The notes: a model not told the origin generated them from the sequence alone. Shown: positions 7,555 through 16,924, counted from the stretch's first letter. The stretch is DNA of 64,000 nucleotides from Chitinophagaceae bacterium (GCA_028288585.1 JAQBNL010000016.1:16460-80459), one strand, 5' to 3'. A program made the numbers and translations.

Positions 7555-9045
7555 TTATTGTATCTCCCAGCTAATATTTCCATCTTTTTCATCCTTTAAT
7601 AATATTCCGGCTTCGGTTAATTGATTTCTTATTTTATCTGAAGTTGCAAAATCTTTATTGGCCCTTGCTTCTTTTCTTATCTCTATTAGTAATTCCATAA
7701 CATTATTTAAAGCAGGGTTAGTTTCTTTCGAATTTTTTAATCCCAAAATATCTTCCAACCAAACTTTAAAAGATGTCTTCATCAATTGAAAAGTGCCGGA
7801 AGAAATGGCATCAGCGCTTATGTGACCGTCCTTAATTCCATTAATGATGGGAACCATTTCAAAAAAATTAGCCAGCACTTTTGCGGTATTAAAATCATCA
7901 TTCATAAAATCATCCAGTTCAGCCATAAGCTTCAAGAGAGTAGCTTCAAGCTCCGCGTTTTCTGCTTGCAGCTTAAAGCTTGCAGCTTGCAGCTTATTCA
8001 GCACTTCATATCCTTCCCATAATCGCTTCAATCCCTTTTCTGCTGCCACCAATGCCTCGCTGCTAAAATCCAGTGTGCTGCGATAATGCGTTTGAAGAAT
8101 AAAAAAACGAACCGTCATAGGGCTGAATGCCTGCGTAAGCAATGGATGATTACCACTGAACAATTCAGTAAGCTTGATCACATTGTTATAACTCTTACCC
8201 ATTTTTTTACCGGCAATAGTTATCATGTTATTATGCAGCCAATACTTTGCAGGGGTTTGATGATTGCAGATGGTGCTTTGTGCAATTTCACTTTCATGAT
8301 GCGGGAATAGGAGGTCCATTCCGCCGCCATGAATATCGAACTCCGCCCCCAAATATTTAGTTGCCATTGCAGAGCACTCAATATGCCATCCCGGGAAACC
8401 ATCTCCCCACGGGCTTTTCCATCGCATTATATGTTTTGGCGGCGCTGCTTTCCACAATGCAAAATCAGCTTTATCTCTTTTCTCTTCCTGCCCGTCAAGA
8501 TTTCTTGTTGTCTCCAGCAAATCTTCAATAACTCTTCCGCTCAGTTTACCATAATCGTGTGTGGCCGCATATTTTTTTACATCAAAATAAACTGAGCCAT
8601 TGGATACATAAGCATACCCTTCTTCAATGATCTTTTCTATCATGTTGATCTGCTCTACAATATGGCCTGTTGCTGTGGGCTCAATATTGGGGTCAAGCGT
8701 ATTAAATTCTTTCATTGCCCAATGAAAAAGATTTGTGTATTTCTGCACCAGTTCCATCGGCTCAATTTTTTCGAGCTGCGCTTTTTTCGAGATCTTATCT
8801 TCCGCTTCTCTTCCTTCTTCTTCAAAATGTCCTGCATCAGTTATGTTGCGCACATACCGTACTTTATACCCCAGGTGCATCAAATACCTGTTCACAATGT
8901 CAAAAGTTATGTATGGCCTTGCATGGCCCAAATGGCTTTCGCCACTTACGGTAGGTCCGCATACATACATACCCACATGGCCTTTTGTAATAGGCTTAAA
9001 CTCTTCTTTTTTCCTTGTTAGAGAATTATATACTTTAAGAGACAT
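7555..9045 (-). CDS. cysS: cysteinyl-tRNA synthetase
   Basis: A 496-residue class I aminoacyl-tRNA synthetase that charges tRNA-Cys in the cytoplasm. The HIGH motif is HLGH (38-41). The KMSKS loop is KKMGKS, with Gly in the middle position. Zinc-site residues are visible as Cys29 (VCGPT), GWHIECSA and HHESE. The anticodon-binding helical domain contains the FMNDDFNTA hallmark. Between the catalytic and anticodon domains the protein carries an extra Gln/Ala/Leu/Glu-rich stretch encoded by a repeat-like DNA segment, annotated separately. It reads with the EEP-rhomboid-rlmD minus-strand block but has its own 145-base upstream gap. Confidence 0.96.
   Translation of the reverse strand: MSLKVYNSLTRKKEEFKPITKGHVGMYVCGPTVSGESHLGHARPYITFDIVNRYLMHLGYKVRYVRNITDAGHFEEEGREAEDKISKKAQLEKIEPMELVQKYTNLFHWAMKEFNTLDPNIEPTATGHIVEQINMIEKIIEEGYAYVSNGSVYFDVKKYAATHDYGKLSGRVIEDLLETTRNLDGQEEKRDKADFALWKAAPPKHIMRWKSPWGDGFPGWHIECSAMATKYLGAEFDIHGGGMDLLFPHHESEIAQSTICNHQTPAKYWLHNNMITIAGKKMGKSYNNVIKLTELFSGNHPLLTQAFSPMTVRFFILQTHYRSTLDFSSEALVAAEKGLKRLWEGYEVLNKLQAASFKLQAENAELEATLLKLMAELDDFMNDDFNTAKVLANFFEMVPIINGIKDGHISADAISSGTFQLMKTSFKVWLEDILGLKNSKETNPALNNVMELLIEIRKEARANKDFATSDKIRNQLTEAGILLKDEKDGNISWEIQ
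7928..7999. repeat. AGCTTGCAGC-type repeat embedded in frame in cysS
   Basis: The stretch contains AGCTTGCAGCTTGCAGCTT next to degenerate copies (AGCTTCAAGCT, GCTTGCAGCTTAAAGC). Such AGCTTGCAGC/AGCTTCAAGC arrays usually occur between genes in Bacteroidota (recalled, not searched). Here the array lies in cysS and is translated as KLQAASFKLQAENAELEATL, roughly residues 349-372. Confidence 0.55.
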
Positions 9046-9190
9046 TGTAATAAAAATATGAAATTAAAAATTCGAAATAAGAAATAAGAAATTTTAAATA
9101 TTAAACAGTTAATTAGAATATGCCGCAGGGGCAGCAAGCGCAGGAGAAATGATATGAAGAAGCTTTATACATCTTCTTCAAAGATAAAAA

Positions 9191-10321
9191 TTATTTTTTC
9201 ATATGCAAACTAACATCAGCTATAATAGGAAAATGGTCGCTTAAGTTTTTAGGAATCCGGGTAAACTGTTCTATCATAAATTGTTTACCGGTAAAAATAT
9301 TATCAATCCTTAATGTTGGGGAAATACCGGAGAATGTTCTTCCAAAGGCAATTCCCTTTTCCACGAAAGCATTTTGTAATTCATCCCCTATCCTGCAATA
9401 GGCATAGGAGTTTGGCACATCATTAAAATCTCCGCAAACAATTACCGGGTAGGGGCTTTTATCTATTTCTTCTTTTACCCTGTCTGACTGTGCAGAACGT
9501 TTAAGAAACCCATGCTTTAGTTTACTGATAATACTTTTTGATTCGGAAAGCGCTGTATCAGTGTTGGTACCCGGGTTATCCAGGTATCTTAAATTACTCT
9601 GGGTGAATCTTAAAGATTGCAAATGAATATTAAATATTCTCACCGTATCATTATTGGCAATTACATCAATATATTGAAATATTGAATTATAATCGTGCGG
9701 AGGCTCGCTGATGGTTTGTTTATTAATTATAGGAAATTTTGAAAACGTAATAATGCCGAAATGGTGTGCCTGGTCAAAATCCAGCTTGGTTTCGTATGAG
9801 TAATAATAGCCGGTGAACTGCAGAATTCTTTTAAAATCTCCAAGGTAGTTTATAGCCTTGTTATCATCGCCGCCCACCATTTCCTGGAAGCAGGCAATAT
9901 CTGGCTGGTACTGCCTTACAAGATCCATCATCTTCACTTTTTTTTCAGGGTGCGTTTTGTATTCCAGTATATCAAAATGTTCCACATTCCAGCTCATTAT
10001 ACGCATGCTGTTCAACGTTTTTTGCCGGTTGAATTTCCCTGAAAAATGTAAGGGGAAAATATTCTGCACTGCCTTCCAGCAAAAAGCAATCGCTAGCAAT
10101 GATATTAGCATCCATATTTTTTTTGTGAAAAGCCAGCAGAAAAAAAAGATAATGAGGGTAAATAAAATATAGGGTAAGCTTAAGGTAAATAATCCAATGA
10201 ACCACCACCGCTCAGGGTTAAAAAACTTTACATAACTGCCCAATACAAAGCAAACAGCCGCCACAATATTGCAGATAATTAAAAACCTCTTGGTAACCCT
10301 TCTTAAAAATGGTTTTGCCAT
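9191..10321 (-). CDS. membrane-anchored endonuclease/exonuclease/phosphatase (EEP) family protein
   Basis: 376 residues. Three hydrophobic segments fill the first 90 residues and place the catalytic domain at the membrane. The EEP domain (about 105-375) shows its usual landmarks: MSWNVEHFD, the glutamate in ACFQEM, CGDFNDVPNS, and the terminal catalytic LSDHFP. These enzymes are metal-dependent phosphoesterases acting on nucleic acids, phosphoinositide-like lipids or other phosphodiesters; the substrate here is unknown. It is 53 bases downstream of the Ser-less rhomboid gene on the same strand and probably co-transcribed with it. Confidence 0.88.
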   Translation of the reverse strand: MAKPFLRRVTKRFLIICNIVAAVCFVLGSYVKFFNPERWWFIGLFTLSLPYILFTLIIFFFCWLFTKKIWMLISLLAIAFCWKAVQNIFPLHFSGKFNRQKTLNSMRIMSWNVEHFDILEYKTHPEKKVKMMDLVRQYQPDIACFQEMVGGDDNKAINYLGDFKRILQFTGYYYSYETKLDFDQAHHFGIITFSKFPIINKQTISEPPHDYNSIFQYIDVIANNDTVRIFNIHLQSLRFTQSNLRYLDNPGTNTDTALSESKSIISKLKHGFLKRSAQSDRVKEEIDKSPYPVIVCGDFNDVPNSYAYCRIGDELQNAFVEKGIAFGRTFSGISPTLRIDNIFTGKQFMIEQFTRIPKNLSDHFPIIADVSLHMKK

Positions 10322-10374
10322 TAGCGGTAAGCCTGATTTATGATTTGTATTGGTAAGTTACTGGATAGATATAA

Positions 10375-11313
10375 TTAAAAATCTGCTTCCCCGGCTCTTT
10401 TTAAAATATTTTTTTCTTCCTCAGTTAATAAATGATAGCCCTTCTGATTTATTTTATCAAGAATTTCATCAACTCTTTGCTGTGTTATGTTCGATCTTTT
10501 TATAAATGGTTTTTGTTTTCCTGTTTTATAAAAAACCTTTTCTTTAATTCTTCTTTGCACCTGCACTCCTTTTTTATCAGGGTTAAAAAGATTGATGAAC
10601 CATTCATACACATCATTCATCCACAAACTCCAGTCGCTGCCCCTGCGCAAACTAAATACAAACATAAACCCTATAAATGCCCCGGCAAGATGTGAAATAT
10701 TATAGGCAGCACTGGCACCTGATACGCCGGCAAAATCAATAATAACATATAGCAGTGTAAGCACCCAGATGGGTATACCGCCATTCAGCATTTTAAAAAA
10801 CCGATAGTCAGGGGCTATTGCTGTTGTAGCAACAGCAATAGCCATAGTGGCTGCATTAGAGCCATACAAGAATGAAAAATTTATGTTTGGTTTCAATTGA
10901 GGCAATAAATAGTTGGCAGCTATAAATGCAACAGCGCCGGCAATGCCTCCATAAATGTAAAGAGGAATTAATTTTCTATTGCCCGTAATGCCTTGTAAAA
11001 TTGAACCGAAAGCCCATAGCCAAAGCATGCTGGTAATTATAGTTAATACACGTATATGAATGAACATATTGGTAAAAACTGTCCATGGCTTTTGGGCTAT
11101 TGCCGAAAGTTTGGCTGGCATGATGAACCATGGCAATACATTATTTTCAAAACTGCCGGGAGCTGCTTCTATGATGTAATAAATAACCTGGAGAAACCAT
11201 ACGGCAATAAAAAAAATGGCATTGATACTTATTAATATCATTAATGCATTTCCATCAGCGCCTATGGAAATTTTGCGTTTTCGGTAACCGATATATCTTT
11301 CAGATTCACCCAT
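10375..11313 (-). CDS. rhomboid-family membrane protein lacking the catalytic serine (probable pseudoprotease)
   Basis: 312 residues with six or more membrane segments and the rhomboid fold. The GxSG active-site position reads GSNA (Gly151-Ser152-Asn153-Ala154). Aligned with the neighbouring active paralogue (GASG), the nucleophile is Asn153. The codon AAT is clear in the DNA. The second catalytic residue, His208 in NISHLAG, is kept. The cytoplasmic tail (about 255-312) ends in a segment resembling DUF6576 (ILDKINQKGYHLLTEEEK). It may bind substrates without cleaving them, as iRhoms do (inference). Ser152 is shifted by one position and is unlikely to substitute. Confidence 0.85.
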   Translation of the reverse strand: MGESERYIGYRKRKISIGADGNALMILISINAIFFIAVWFLQVIYYIIEAAPGSFENNVLPWFIMPAKLSAIAQKPWTVFTNMFIHIRVLTIITSMLWLWAFGSILQGITGNRKLIPLYIYGGIAGAVAFIAANYLLPQLKPNINFSFLYGSNAATMAIAVATTAIAPDYRFFKMLNGGIPIWVLTLLYVIIDFAGVSGASAAYNISHLAGAFIGFMFVFSLRRGSDWSLWMNDVYEWFINLFNPDKKGVQVQRRIKEKVFYKTGKQKPFIKRSNITQQRVDEILDKINQKGYHLLTEEEKNILKRAGEADF

Positions 11314-11377
11314 AATATTCCAGATGGCTATAAAGTTACATCAATCTGCCGCCTCTATGCTTACGGAAAGTTAAGTT

Positions 11378-12013
11378 TTAGTAAAATGTTTTTTTGTTTG
11401 TTTTGCCCCATATAATCACCAAAATAAAACCCATCACCATGCCGCCGAGATGAGCAAAGTGGGCAATATTATCAGCTGCGCCAGGATGCAGGCCGCCAAA
11501 CAAATCGATGGCTGCATATATTGCCACCATATATTTTGCTTTAATTGGAAATGGAAACGGAAGAATATAAAATTGCGTATTGGGAAATAAATAAGCAAAT
11601 GCTGCAAGCAAACCCATAATAGCGCCTGAAGCTCCAATAGCGGCAGTGCCAACCATCATTTGCGCTACAGCCGCTCCTAAGCCACATGCAAGGTAAAAGA
11701 TCAAAAATCTTTTAGGACCCCAAACCCTTTCCAGCACACTACCAAACATCCACAAAGCATACATATTAAAAAGTATGTGAAAAAAATTTGAAGGATCATG
11801 TGCAAACATGTGGGTCACTAACTGGTAGGGTTTAAAAAGCCCGCTATCATAAGGATATAATGCCAGGTAATTGGTTAATCCCATGGTTTTATCCAAAACC
11901 ATTTGTGCTACATATACCAAAGCATTTATAATAATAAGATTTAAAACAACAGGGGTTGTCCGCTGCATTGAATTTCCGTATTGGGCCATCGATTCGTTTT
12001 TATTTATATGCAA
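11378..12013 (-). CDS. rhomboid family intramembrane serine protease
   Basis: 211 residues from the upstream ATG, or 203 if MAQYGNS is the real start. It has six membrane segments. The catalytic dyad is present: Ser129 in GASGA and His188 in FAHLGG, with HILFNMYALW as the membrane-2 signature. It cleaves transmembrane proteins within the bilayer. It lies 64 bases upstream of the Ser-less rhomboid gene and one base downstream of rlmD, so all three probably form one transcript with the EEP gene. The short distance to rlmD suggests translational coupling and supports a start at 12013 or shortly after. Confidence 0.92.
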   Translation of the reverse strand: MHINKNESMAQYGNSMQRTTPVVLNLIIINALVYVAQMVLDKTMGLTNYLALYPYDSGLFKPYQLVTHMFAHDPSNFFHILFNMYALWMFGSVLERVWGPKRFLIFYLACGLGAAVAQMMVGTAAIGASGAIMGLLAAFAYLFPNTQFYILPFPFPIKAKYMVAIYAAIDLFGGLHPGAADNIAHFAHLGGMVMGFILVIIWGKTNKKTFY

Positions 12014-12014
12014 T

Positions 12015-13418
12015 TTACTGTTTCAATTCCAATAGCACCACGCACTCAATATGATGCGTATGGGGGAACATATCCAACGGCTGAATTTTAACAACGTTAT
12101 ATCTCTCGCTCAAAAGATTTATATCTCTTGCCTGCGTGGCAACATTACAGCTTACATATACAATTTTAGGCGCTGCGATCTCCAGCAATTTTATAATCAA
12201 TTTTTCGTGCATGCCTGCTCTTGGAGGATCAGTAATGATCACGCCAGGTTTTCCATGTTCGGCAAAAAAGGCTTCATTACAAATTTGGATAACATCCCCT
12301 GCAAAGAAATGCGCATGTTCAATATCGTTTAATAAAGCATTTTCCTTTGCATCCTTAATTGATTCTTCAATTACATCTACCCCAATTATTTTTTTTGCCT
12401 GTTTGCTTAAAAATATTCCGATACTGCCCGTGCCGCAATAAAGGTCATATACAATTTCATTACCGGTAAGTGCGGCAAAACTGTTGGCAATCCCATATAA
12501 ATTTTCGGCCTGCCTGGTATTGGTTTGAAAAAATGATTTGGGGGATATTTTAAATTTAAATTCGCCAAGTGTTTCTGTTATGTATCCCTTCCCAAAATAT
12601 ACCTGCGGATCAAGATCGTAAATACTGTCATTCCATTTTTGATTGATAGTGTAAAGCAATGTAGTAATGGATGGAATTTTTTCTAACAGGTAATCCAACA
12701 GTTTTTTAATCTCTGTTGTGTCATCATGGCCAAAAACAAAATTTACCATTATCTCCCCCATAGTGCAATAACGAAGAATAATGTTTCTTAAAAACCCTGT
12801 ATGCTCTTTTATATTATAATAAGAAAGATTGTTTTCAACTGCATACGCACGTACAGTATTGCGGATAAGATTATTTATATCATCCATCAGCCAGCATTCT
12901 TTGATATCAATTATTTTATCAAAAATGCCGGGAGCATGATAGCCCAGCGCATTCTCCTGCGGGATTTTTTCAGCCTTATTAATTTCTTCGCTGGTAAGAT
13001 ACCGCCTGTTACTAAATGTAAATTCCAATTTATTACGATAGTGAACTGTATTGCCAGAGCCGATGACAGGTAAGATTTCCGGTAACTCAACCTTGCCAAT
13101 TCTTTTTAAAACCTGTTCTGCTTCCTGTTGTTTGTATTGAAGTTGCTTTTCATAAGGAAGCATCTGCCATTTGCACCCGCCGCAAACGCCAAAGTGTATA
13201 CAAAACGGCTCCGCTCTTTCTTTTGAATATTCTGAAAAACTTATCGCCTTTCCTTCTGCCCAGTCTTTTTTATTTTTTGTTATAAAGATATCGGCCACAT
13301 CCCCCGGCACAGCGCCTTCAACAAATATCACTTTCCCTTCAATTCTGCCAAGTGATTTGCCTTCCGAGGCATAATCAGTTATGGACAGGTCTTTAACAAC
13401 AAATTTTTTCTTTCTCAT
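12015..13418 (-). CDS. rlmD: 23S rRNA (uracil-C5)-methyltransferase, RlmD/RumA type
   Basis: 467 residues. An N-terminal TRAM domain (about 5-60) is followed by an iron-sulfur cysteine cluster in CIHFGVCGGCKWQ, with the fourth cysteine further on. The SAM-dependent methyltransferase domain has VYDLYCGTGSIG, the DPPRAGMH loop and the nucleophilic cysteine in YVSCN. It methylates a uridine in 23S rRNA, or possibly tRNA, since RumA-like paralogues are hard to tell apart by eye. It is the first gene of the minus-strand block with the rhomboids. Confidence 0.88.
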   Translation of the reverse strand: MRKKKFVVKDLSITDYASEGKSLGRIEGKVIFVEGAVPGDVADIFITKNKKDWAEGKAISFSEYSKERAEPFCIHFGVCGGCKWQMLPYEKQLQYKQQEAEQVLKRIGKVELPEILPVIGSGNTVHYRNKLEFTFSNRRYLTSEEINKAEKIPQENALGYHAPGIFDKIIDIKECWLMDDINNLIRNTVRAYAVENNLSYYNIKEHTGFLRNIILRYCTMGEIMVNFVFGHDDTTEIKKLLDYLLEKIPSITTLLYTINQKWNDSIYDLDPQVYFGKGYITETLGEFKFKISPKSFFQTNTRQAENLYGIANSFAALTGNEIVYDLYCGTGSIGIFLSKQAKKIIGVDVIEESIKDAKENALLNDIEHAHFFAGDVIQICNEAFFAEHGKPGVIITDPPRAGMHEKLIIKLLEIAAPKIVYVSCNVATQARDINLLSERYNVVKIQPLDMFPHTHHIECVVLLELKQ

Positions 13419-13461
13419 CGCGGTAAAAATACTTTATAACCTATTAAATACGTTATTGAGA

Positions 13462-13545
13462 TTGCCACAAAGTCTCTAAGACTTAAAGAGGCTCAAAGAA
13501 TTAATTCAACTTAGTGTTTCTCCTGTCTTTGTGCCTTAGTGGCAA
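13462..13545. repeat. inverted pair of GCCACNAAG-type intergenic repeats
   Basis: The left arm begins TTGCCACAAAGTCTCTAAG and continues into AAAGAGGCTCAAAG (13462-13500). The right arm, GTCTTTGTGCCTTAGTGGCAA (13525-13545), is its degenerate reverse complement. The unit resembles the GCCACTAAGGCACAAAG intergenic repeat seen in many Bacteroidota. The pair could fold as a long imperfect hairpin between the divergent rlmD and thioredoxin-like genes. Confidence 0.5.
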
Positions 13546-13604
13546 ACATTATTGATAAAATGTTAAGGATTTTAAATGAAGTACACTCTTTGGATTCGTT
13601 TAGA

Positions 13605-13612
13605 TATTTTTG
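13605..13612 (+). promoter_or_regulatory. -7 promoter element for the thioredoxin-like gene
   Basis: TATTTTTG fits TAnnTTTG and lies 18 bases before the ATG at 13631. The upstream TTG start used by the ORF track (13610) falls inside this element, which argues for the ATG at 13631. No well-spaced -33 element is evident. Confidence 0.4.
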
Positions 13613-13630
13613 TCACCATTATTTATATTG

Positions 13631-15058
13631 ATGAAGAAATTTTTTAGTTCTCTTATTTTATTTCTTGTTGCCTGCACAGCAAAAAGCCAATACCAGGTAA
13701 CGCTGCAAACACCCAATTATAAAAGCGGGCTCGCCTATCTTACTTATTATTATGGAAAGAACAGGAATATAGAAGATTCTGCTGTTGTAAATAATAAAGG
13801 CATTGCTGTCTTTAAAAAGAATGCAAAATTATTGCCCGGCATTTATTCAGTTATTTTCCCCGGCAAAACAAACTTTGTTGATTTTTTTGTGGACAAAGAA
13901 CAGGTTATTTCCATCAAAGCCGATACTGCTGACTTGCTTAATAAAACAATAGTAACGGGCTCAAAAGAAAACTCCCTCTTTCAGCAATATCAAAAATTTA
14001 TATCTACAAAGAGCAGGCAACTGCGGGCAGAGCAGCAGGCGTATACCAGCAGCAAAACAAAAGATGATTCTGTTTTACATGAAAATAATTACCAGAAGTT
14101 TAATAAAGAACTTAATCAATACAGGGAGAATATCATAAAGCAATACCCGCAATCTATGCTGGCTGGTTTATTTAAAAGCATGAAGGAACCGGGCTTTGCA
14201 ATTGTGCATCCTGTAACAAAAGAGGATTCAATAGCTAACTACAACTTTTATAAAAAACATTATTGGGATGGAATTAATTTTGCAGATAACAGGGTGATAC
14301 GCACTCCATTCTTTTTACCAAAAGTTGAAAGATATTTCAGGGACATTTTAGTTCCCTCCGCCGATACGATAATTAAAGAAGCTGATTATTTATTACTGCT
14401 GGCACGTCCCAATTCAGAGATGTATAAATTTTTATTGAACTGGCTTACGGATGAATATATGTATCCAAAATACATGGGGCAGGATGCAGTGTTTGTTCAC
14501 CTGTTTGAAAAATATCATTCAAAAGGTGTTTCAAACTGGCTCAATGAAAAGCAATTAACCGCCATTTCTAACAGGGCATATATGGTTATGTCAAATTTAA
14601 TTGGCGAGCAGGCCGCAGACCTCGATATGGTAGACAGCACAGGAAAACCTTATCCACTATATAAGGTAAATGCAGCCTATACAGTTGTTGTTTTTTGGGA
14701 CCCGACCTGTGGCCATTGCCGTGAGGAAGTTCCGAGACTTGATTCCCTATATCATGCAAAGTGGAAGCAACAGGGAGTTAGGATATATGGTGTGCTCAGT
14801 GAGAATGAAAAAACAAAATGGGTTGAATTCATCAAAGAAAATAATTTAAAAGACTGGATACACGTTTACCAGGCAGAAGAAACAAAAAAAGCCATTGCTG
14901 ATGCCAAACTCCCCGGCTATAAGCAACTATATGATATTACCCAAACGCCTACCCTATATTTGCTGGATAAAGAAAAGCGGATAATAGCAAAGAAGCTAAC
15001 CCTGCAGCAAATGGATGATGTGTTGCAAACCAAACTAAAAAATAAACCTGCTAATTAA
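13631..15058 (+). CDS. TlpA/ResA-like thioredoxin-fold protein with DUF4369/DUF5106-type N-terminal region
   Basis: 475 residues from the ATG I prefer; the ORF track starts seven codons earlier at a TTG. A signal peptide (MKKFFSSLILFLVACTAKS) sends it to the periplasm, and its Cys could be lipidated. Residues of about 20-100 resemble DUF4369, a beta-rich domain usual on Bacteroidota thioredoxins. A helical middle follows. The C-terminal thioredoxin domain has the redox motif CGHC at about 360-363 in FWDPTCGHCREE, and a cis-Pro in TQTPTLYL. It probably reduces or isomerises disulfides in envelope proteins. The parvulin chaperone gene starts 12 bases later, so the two likely share a role in envelope protein folding. 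Confidence 0.88.
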   Translation: MKKFFSSLILFLVACTAKSQYQVTLQTPNYKSGLAYLTYYYGKNRNIEDSAVVNNKGIAVFKKNAKLLPGIYSVIFPGKTNFVDFFVDKEQVISIKADTADLLNKTIVTGSKENSLFQQYQKFISTKSRQLRAEQQAYTSSKTKDDSVLHENNYQKFNKELNQYRENIIKQYPQSMLAGLFKSMKEPGFAIVHPVTKEDSIANYNFYKKHYWDGINFADNRVIRTPFFLPKVERYFRDILVPSADTIIKEADYLLLLARPNSEMYKFLLNWLTDEYMYPKYMGQDAVFVHLFEKYHSKGVSNWLNEKQLTAISNRAYMVMSNLIGEQAADLDMVDSTGKPYPLYKVNAAYTVVVFWDPTCGHCREEVPRLDSLYHAKWKQQGVRIYGVLSENEKTKWVEFIKENNLKDWIHVYQAEETKKAIADAKLPGYKQLYDITQTPTLYLLDKEKRIIAKKLTLQQMDDVLQTKLKNKPAN

Positions 15059-15070
15059 TTTTATTTATTA

Positions 15071-16924
15071 ATGAAAAAGCTTTTTTTATTTTTCATTCTT
15101 GCCTGCCTTACCTCCGGCATTTTTTCCCAAGCATTATTTACTTACGGAAATAATGTAGTTACCAAAGATGAATTTTTAAGAGCTTATAATAAGAACAAAA
15201 CGGCTGTTACCGATAAGGCAATGGCCTTGCGTGAATACCTTGACCTTTATATCAAATTCAAGCTGAAAGTAAAAGCCGCAAAAGATATGCGGATAGATAC
15301 ACTGGCATCAATGGCTAATGATCTTCAAAATTTTCGTACGCAAATTGAAGAGAGTTATCTCAATGATGAAAGCCGGGTAAACGCCTTAACACAGGAGGCT
15401 CTTGAACGCAGCCAGAAAGATATACATGTTGCTTATTTATTTTTTCCCTTGCAGGATTTCAAGGATTCAATTTCTGTGGAACAACATTATAAATTATCAA
15501 AACCATCCTGGACAGACATCGGGTATATTACCACGTTTTCTCTGCCTTATGATTTTGAAAATATTGTATACTTATTAAAACCCGGAGAAGAGAGTCGCCC
15601 ATACCGGACTAAAACCGGCTACTATATTTTTAAAAATATTGAGGAAAGAAAAGCGGTTGGTAAAATAAAGGCAGCGCAAATTTTAATTGCGCTTCCTGAA
15701 GGCGCAAAGGAAGAAGATAAAATCAGCGCCAAAAAAATTGTTGACTCTGTTTATAAAGCATTGCTTGCCGGGGCTGACTTTAGTGAAACAGCAAAAAGTA
15801 TCAGCAATGATAAGATGACTTATATGTCTGGCGGGTTAATGCCGGAGTTTGGTGTGGGAAAATATGACCCGGCCTTTGAAAATAAAGTGTTTGCCTTACT
15901 TAAAGATGGTGATATAACTGAGCCTATTCAAACCCAATTTGGATATCATATTGTAAAAAGATTATTAAGAACAGAAATTCCGCTGGATAAGAATAATGAA
16001 AGTTATCTATACACAGTAAAGCAACAGGTTCTACAGGACAGCAGGATTAAATCTGCAAAAGAAAAATTTTTAAGCGATGTTTTAAAGAAATTAAATTATA
16101 AAAAAAATACAGGAGTTAAAGAAAATGATCTATGGAAATTAACTGACAGCTTTGTGGTGGCCAATAAAAAAATAATCGTTCCTAACCTGAATGCCAATAC
16201 TGTTTTGTTCTCACTTAATAATCAAAATATAAAAGTCAGTGAGTGGCTTGCTTTTATAAAAGATTATAAAGCTACGAGTTCAAATTATGGAGAATCGGAT
16301 AGTGCGTTAATGAATAAATTTATTTCCAAAATTGCGCTGGAAAATTATAAAAAAAGATTGCCGGATTTTAATCCCGGATTTGCATACCAGCTACAGGAAT
16401 TTAAAGATGGTAATATGTTGTTTGAGGTAATGGAGAGAAATGTATGGAATAAGGCTTCCAACGATAGTACAGGACTTAAAATGTATTACGACCAGCACAA
16501 AACAAAATATACATGGAATGAAAGCGCTGATGCAGTTTTAATTTCCTGCTCCAATGAAAAAACGGCAACTGATGTTGCCGGGCAAATTAAAAAAGGTAGA
16601 AGCTGGAAGCAGGTAGCAGAAGAAAATCTATCGCAGATACAAACAGACTCCGGCAGGTATGAGCTTATCCAGATACCTGCAAAGCCAAATACAAAATTTA
16701 TTGAGGGAATGATTACAGAACCTTTGGTGAATGAAAATGACGGCACCGCAACCTTTGTAAAAATCTTAAAAATATATCCTGCTAACCAGCAACGGAATTT
16801 TGAAGAAGCCCGTGGATTAGTGATCAATGATTATCAAAATTATCTTGAAGAAAAATGGATAGAGCAACTGAAAAAGAAATATCCTGTTAAGGTTAATGAA
16901 AAAGTCTTCCAGTCGTTGCTGTAA
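15071..16924 (+). CDS. periplasmic parvulin-type peptidyl-prolyl isomerase (SurA-like)
   Basis: 617 residues with signal peptide MKKLFLFFILACLTSGIFSQ. A central parvulin domain (about 195-300) has the expected AAQILIAL, GADFSETAKSISND, GGLMPEFGVGKYDPAFE and TQFGYHIVK segments. Flanking helical arms of about 180 and 300 residues are probably chaperone regions, and the C-terminal third may be a second, degenerate isomerase-like unit. It probably helps outer-membrane proteins fold. It follows the thioredoxin-like gene by 12 bases and is the second of two parvulin proteins in the window. Confidence 0.88.
   Translation: MKKLFLFFILACLTSGIFSQALFTYGNNVVTKDEFLRAYNKNKTAVTDKAMALREYLDLYIKFKLKVKAAKDMRIDTLASMANDLQNFRTQIEESYLNDESRVNALTQEALERSQKDIHVAYLFFPLQDFKDSISVEQHYKLSKPSWTDIGYITTFSLPYDFENIVYLLKPGEESRPYRTKTGYYIFKNIEERKAVGKIKAAQILIALPEGAKEEDKISAKKIVDSVYKALLAGADFSETAKSISNDKMTYMSGGLMPEFGVGKYDPAFENKVFALLKDGDITEPIQTQFGYHIVKRLLRTEIPLDKNNESYLYTVKQQVLQDSRIKSAKEKFLSDVLKKLNYKKNTGVKENDLWKLTDSFVVANKKIIVPNLNANTVLFSLNNQNIKVSEWLAFIKDYKATSSNYGESDSALMNKFISKIALENYKKRLPDFNPGFAYQLQEFKDGNMLFEVMERNVWNKASNDSTGLKMYYDQHKTKYTWNESADAVLISCSNEKTATDVAGQIKKGRSWKQVAEENLSQIQTDSGRYELIQIPAKPNTKFIEGMITEPLVNENDGTATFVKILKIYPANQQRNFEEARGLVINDYQNYLEEKWIEQLKKKYPVKVNEKVFQSLL

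Noticed and set aside
9155-9180. TGAAGAAG...CTTCTTCA-like pairing before cysS
   Set aside because: Short, low-complexity and not followed by a T-run; probably chance pairing.
13610-13630. TTG start for the thioredoxin-like protein
   Set aside because: It lies inside the TATTTTTG promoter element and adds residues before an otherwise perfect signal peptide.
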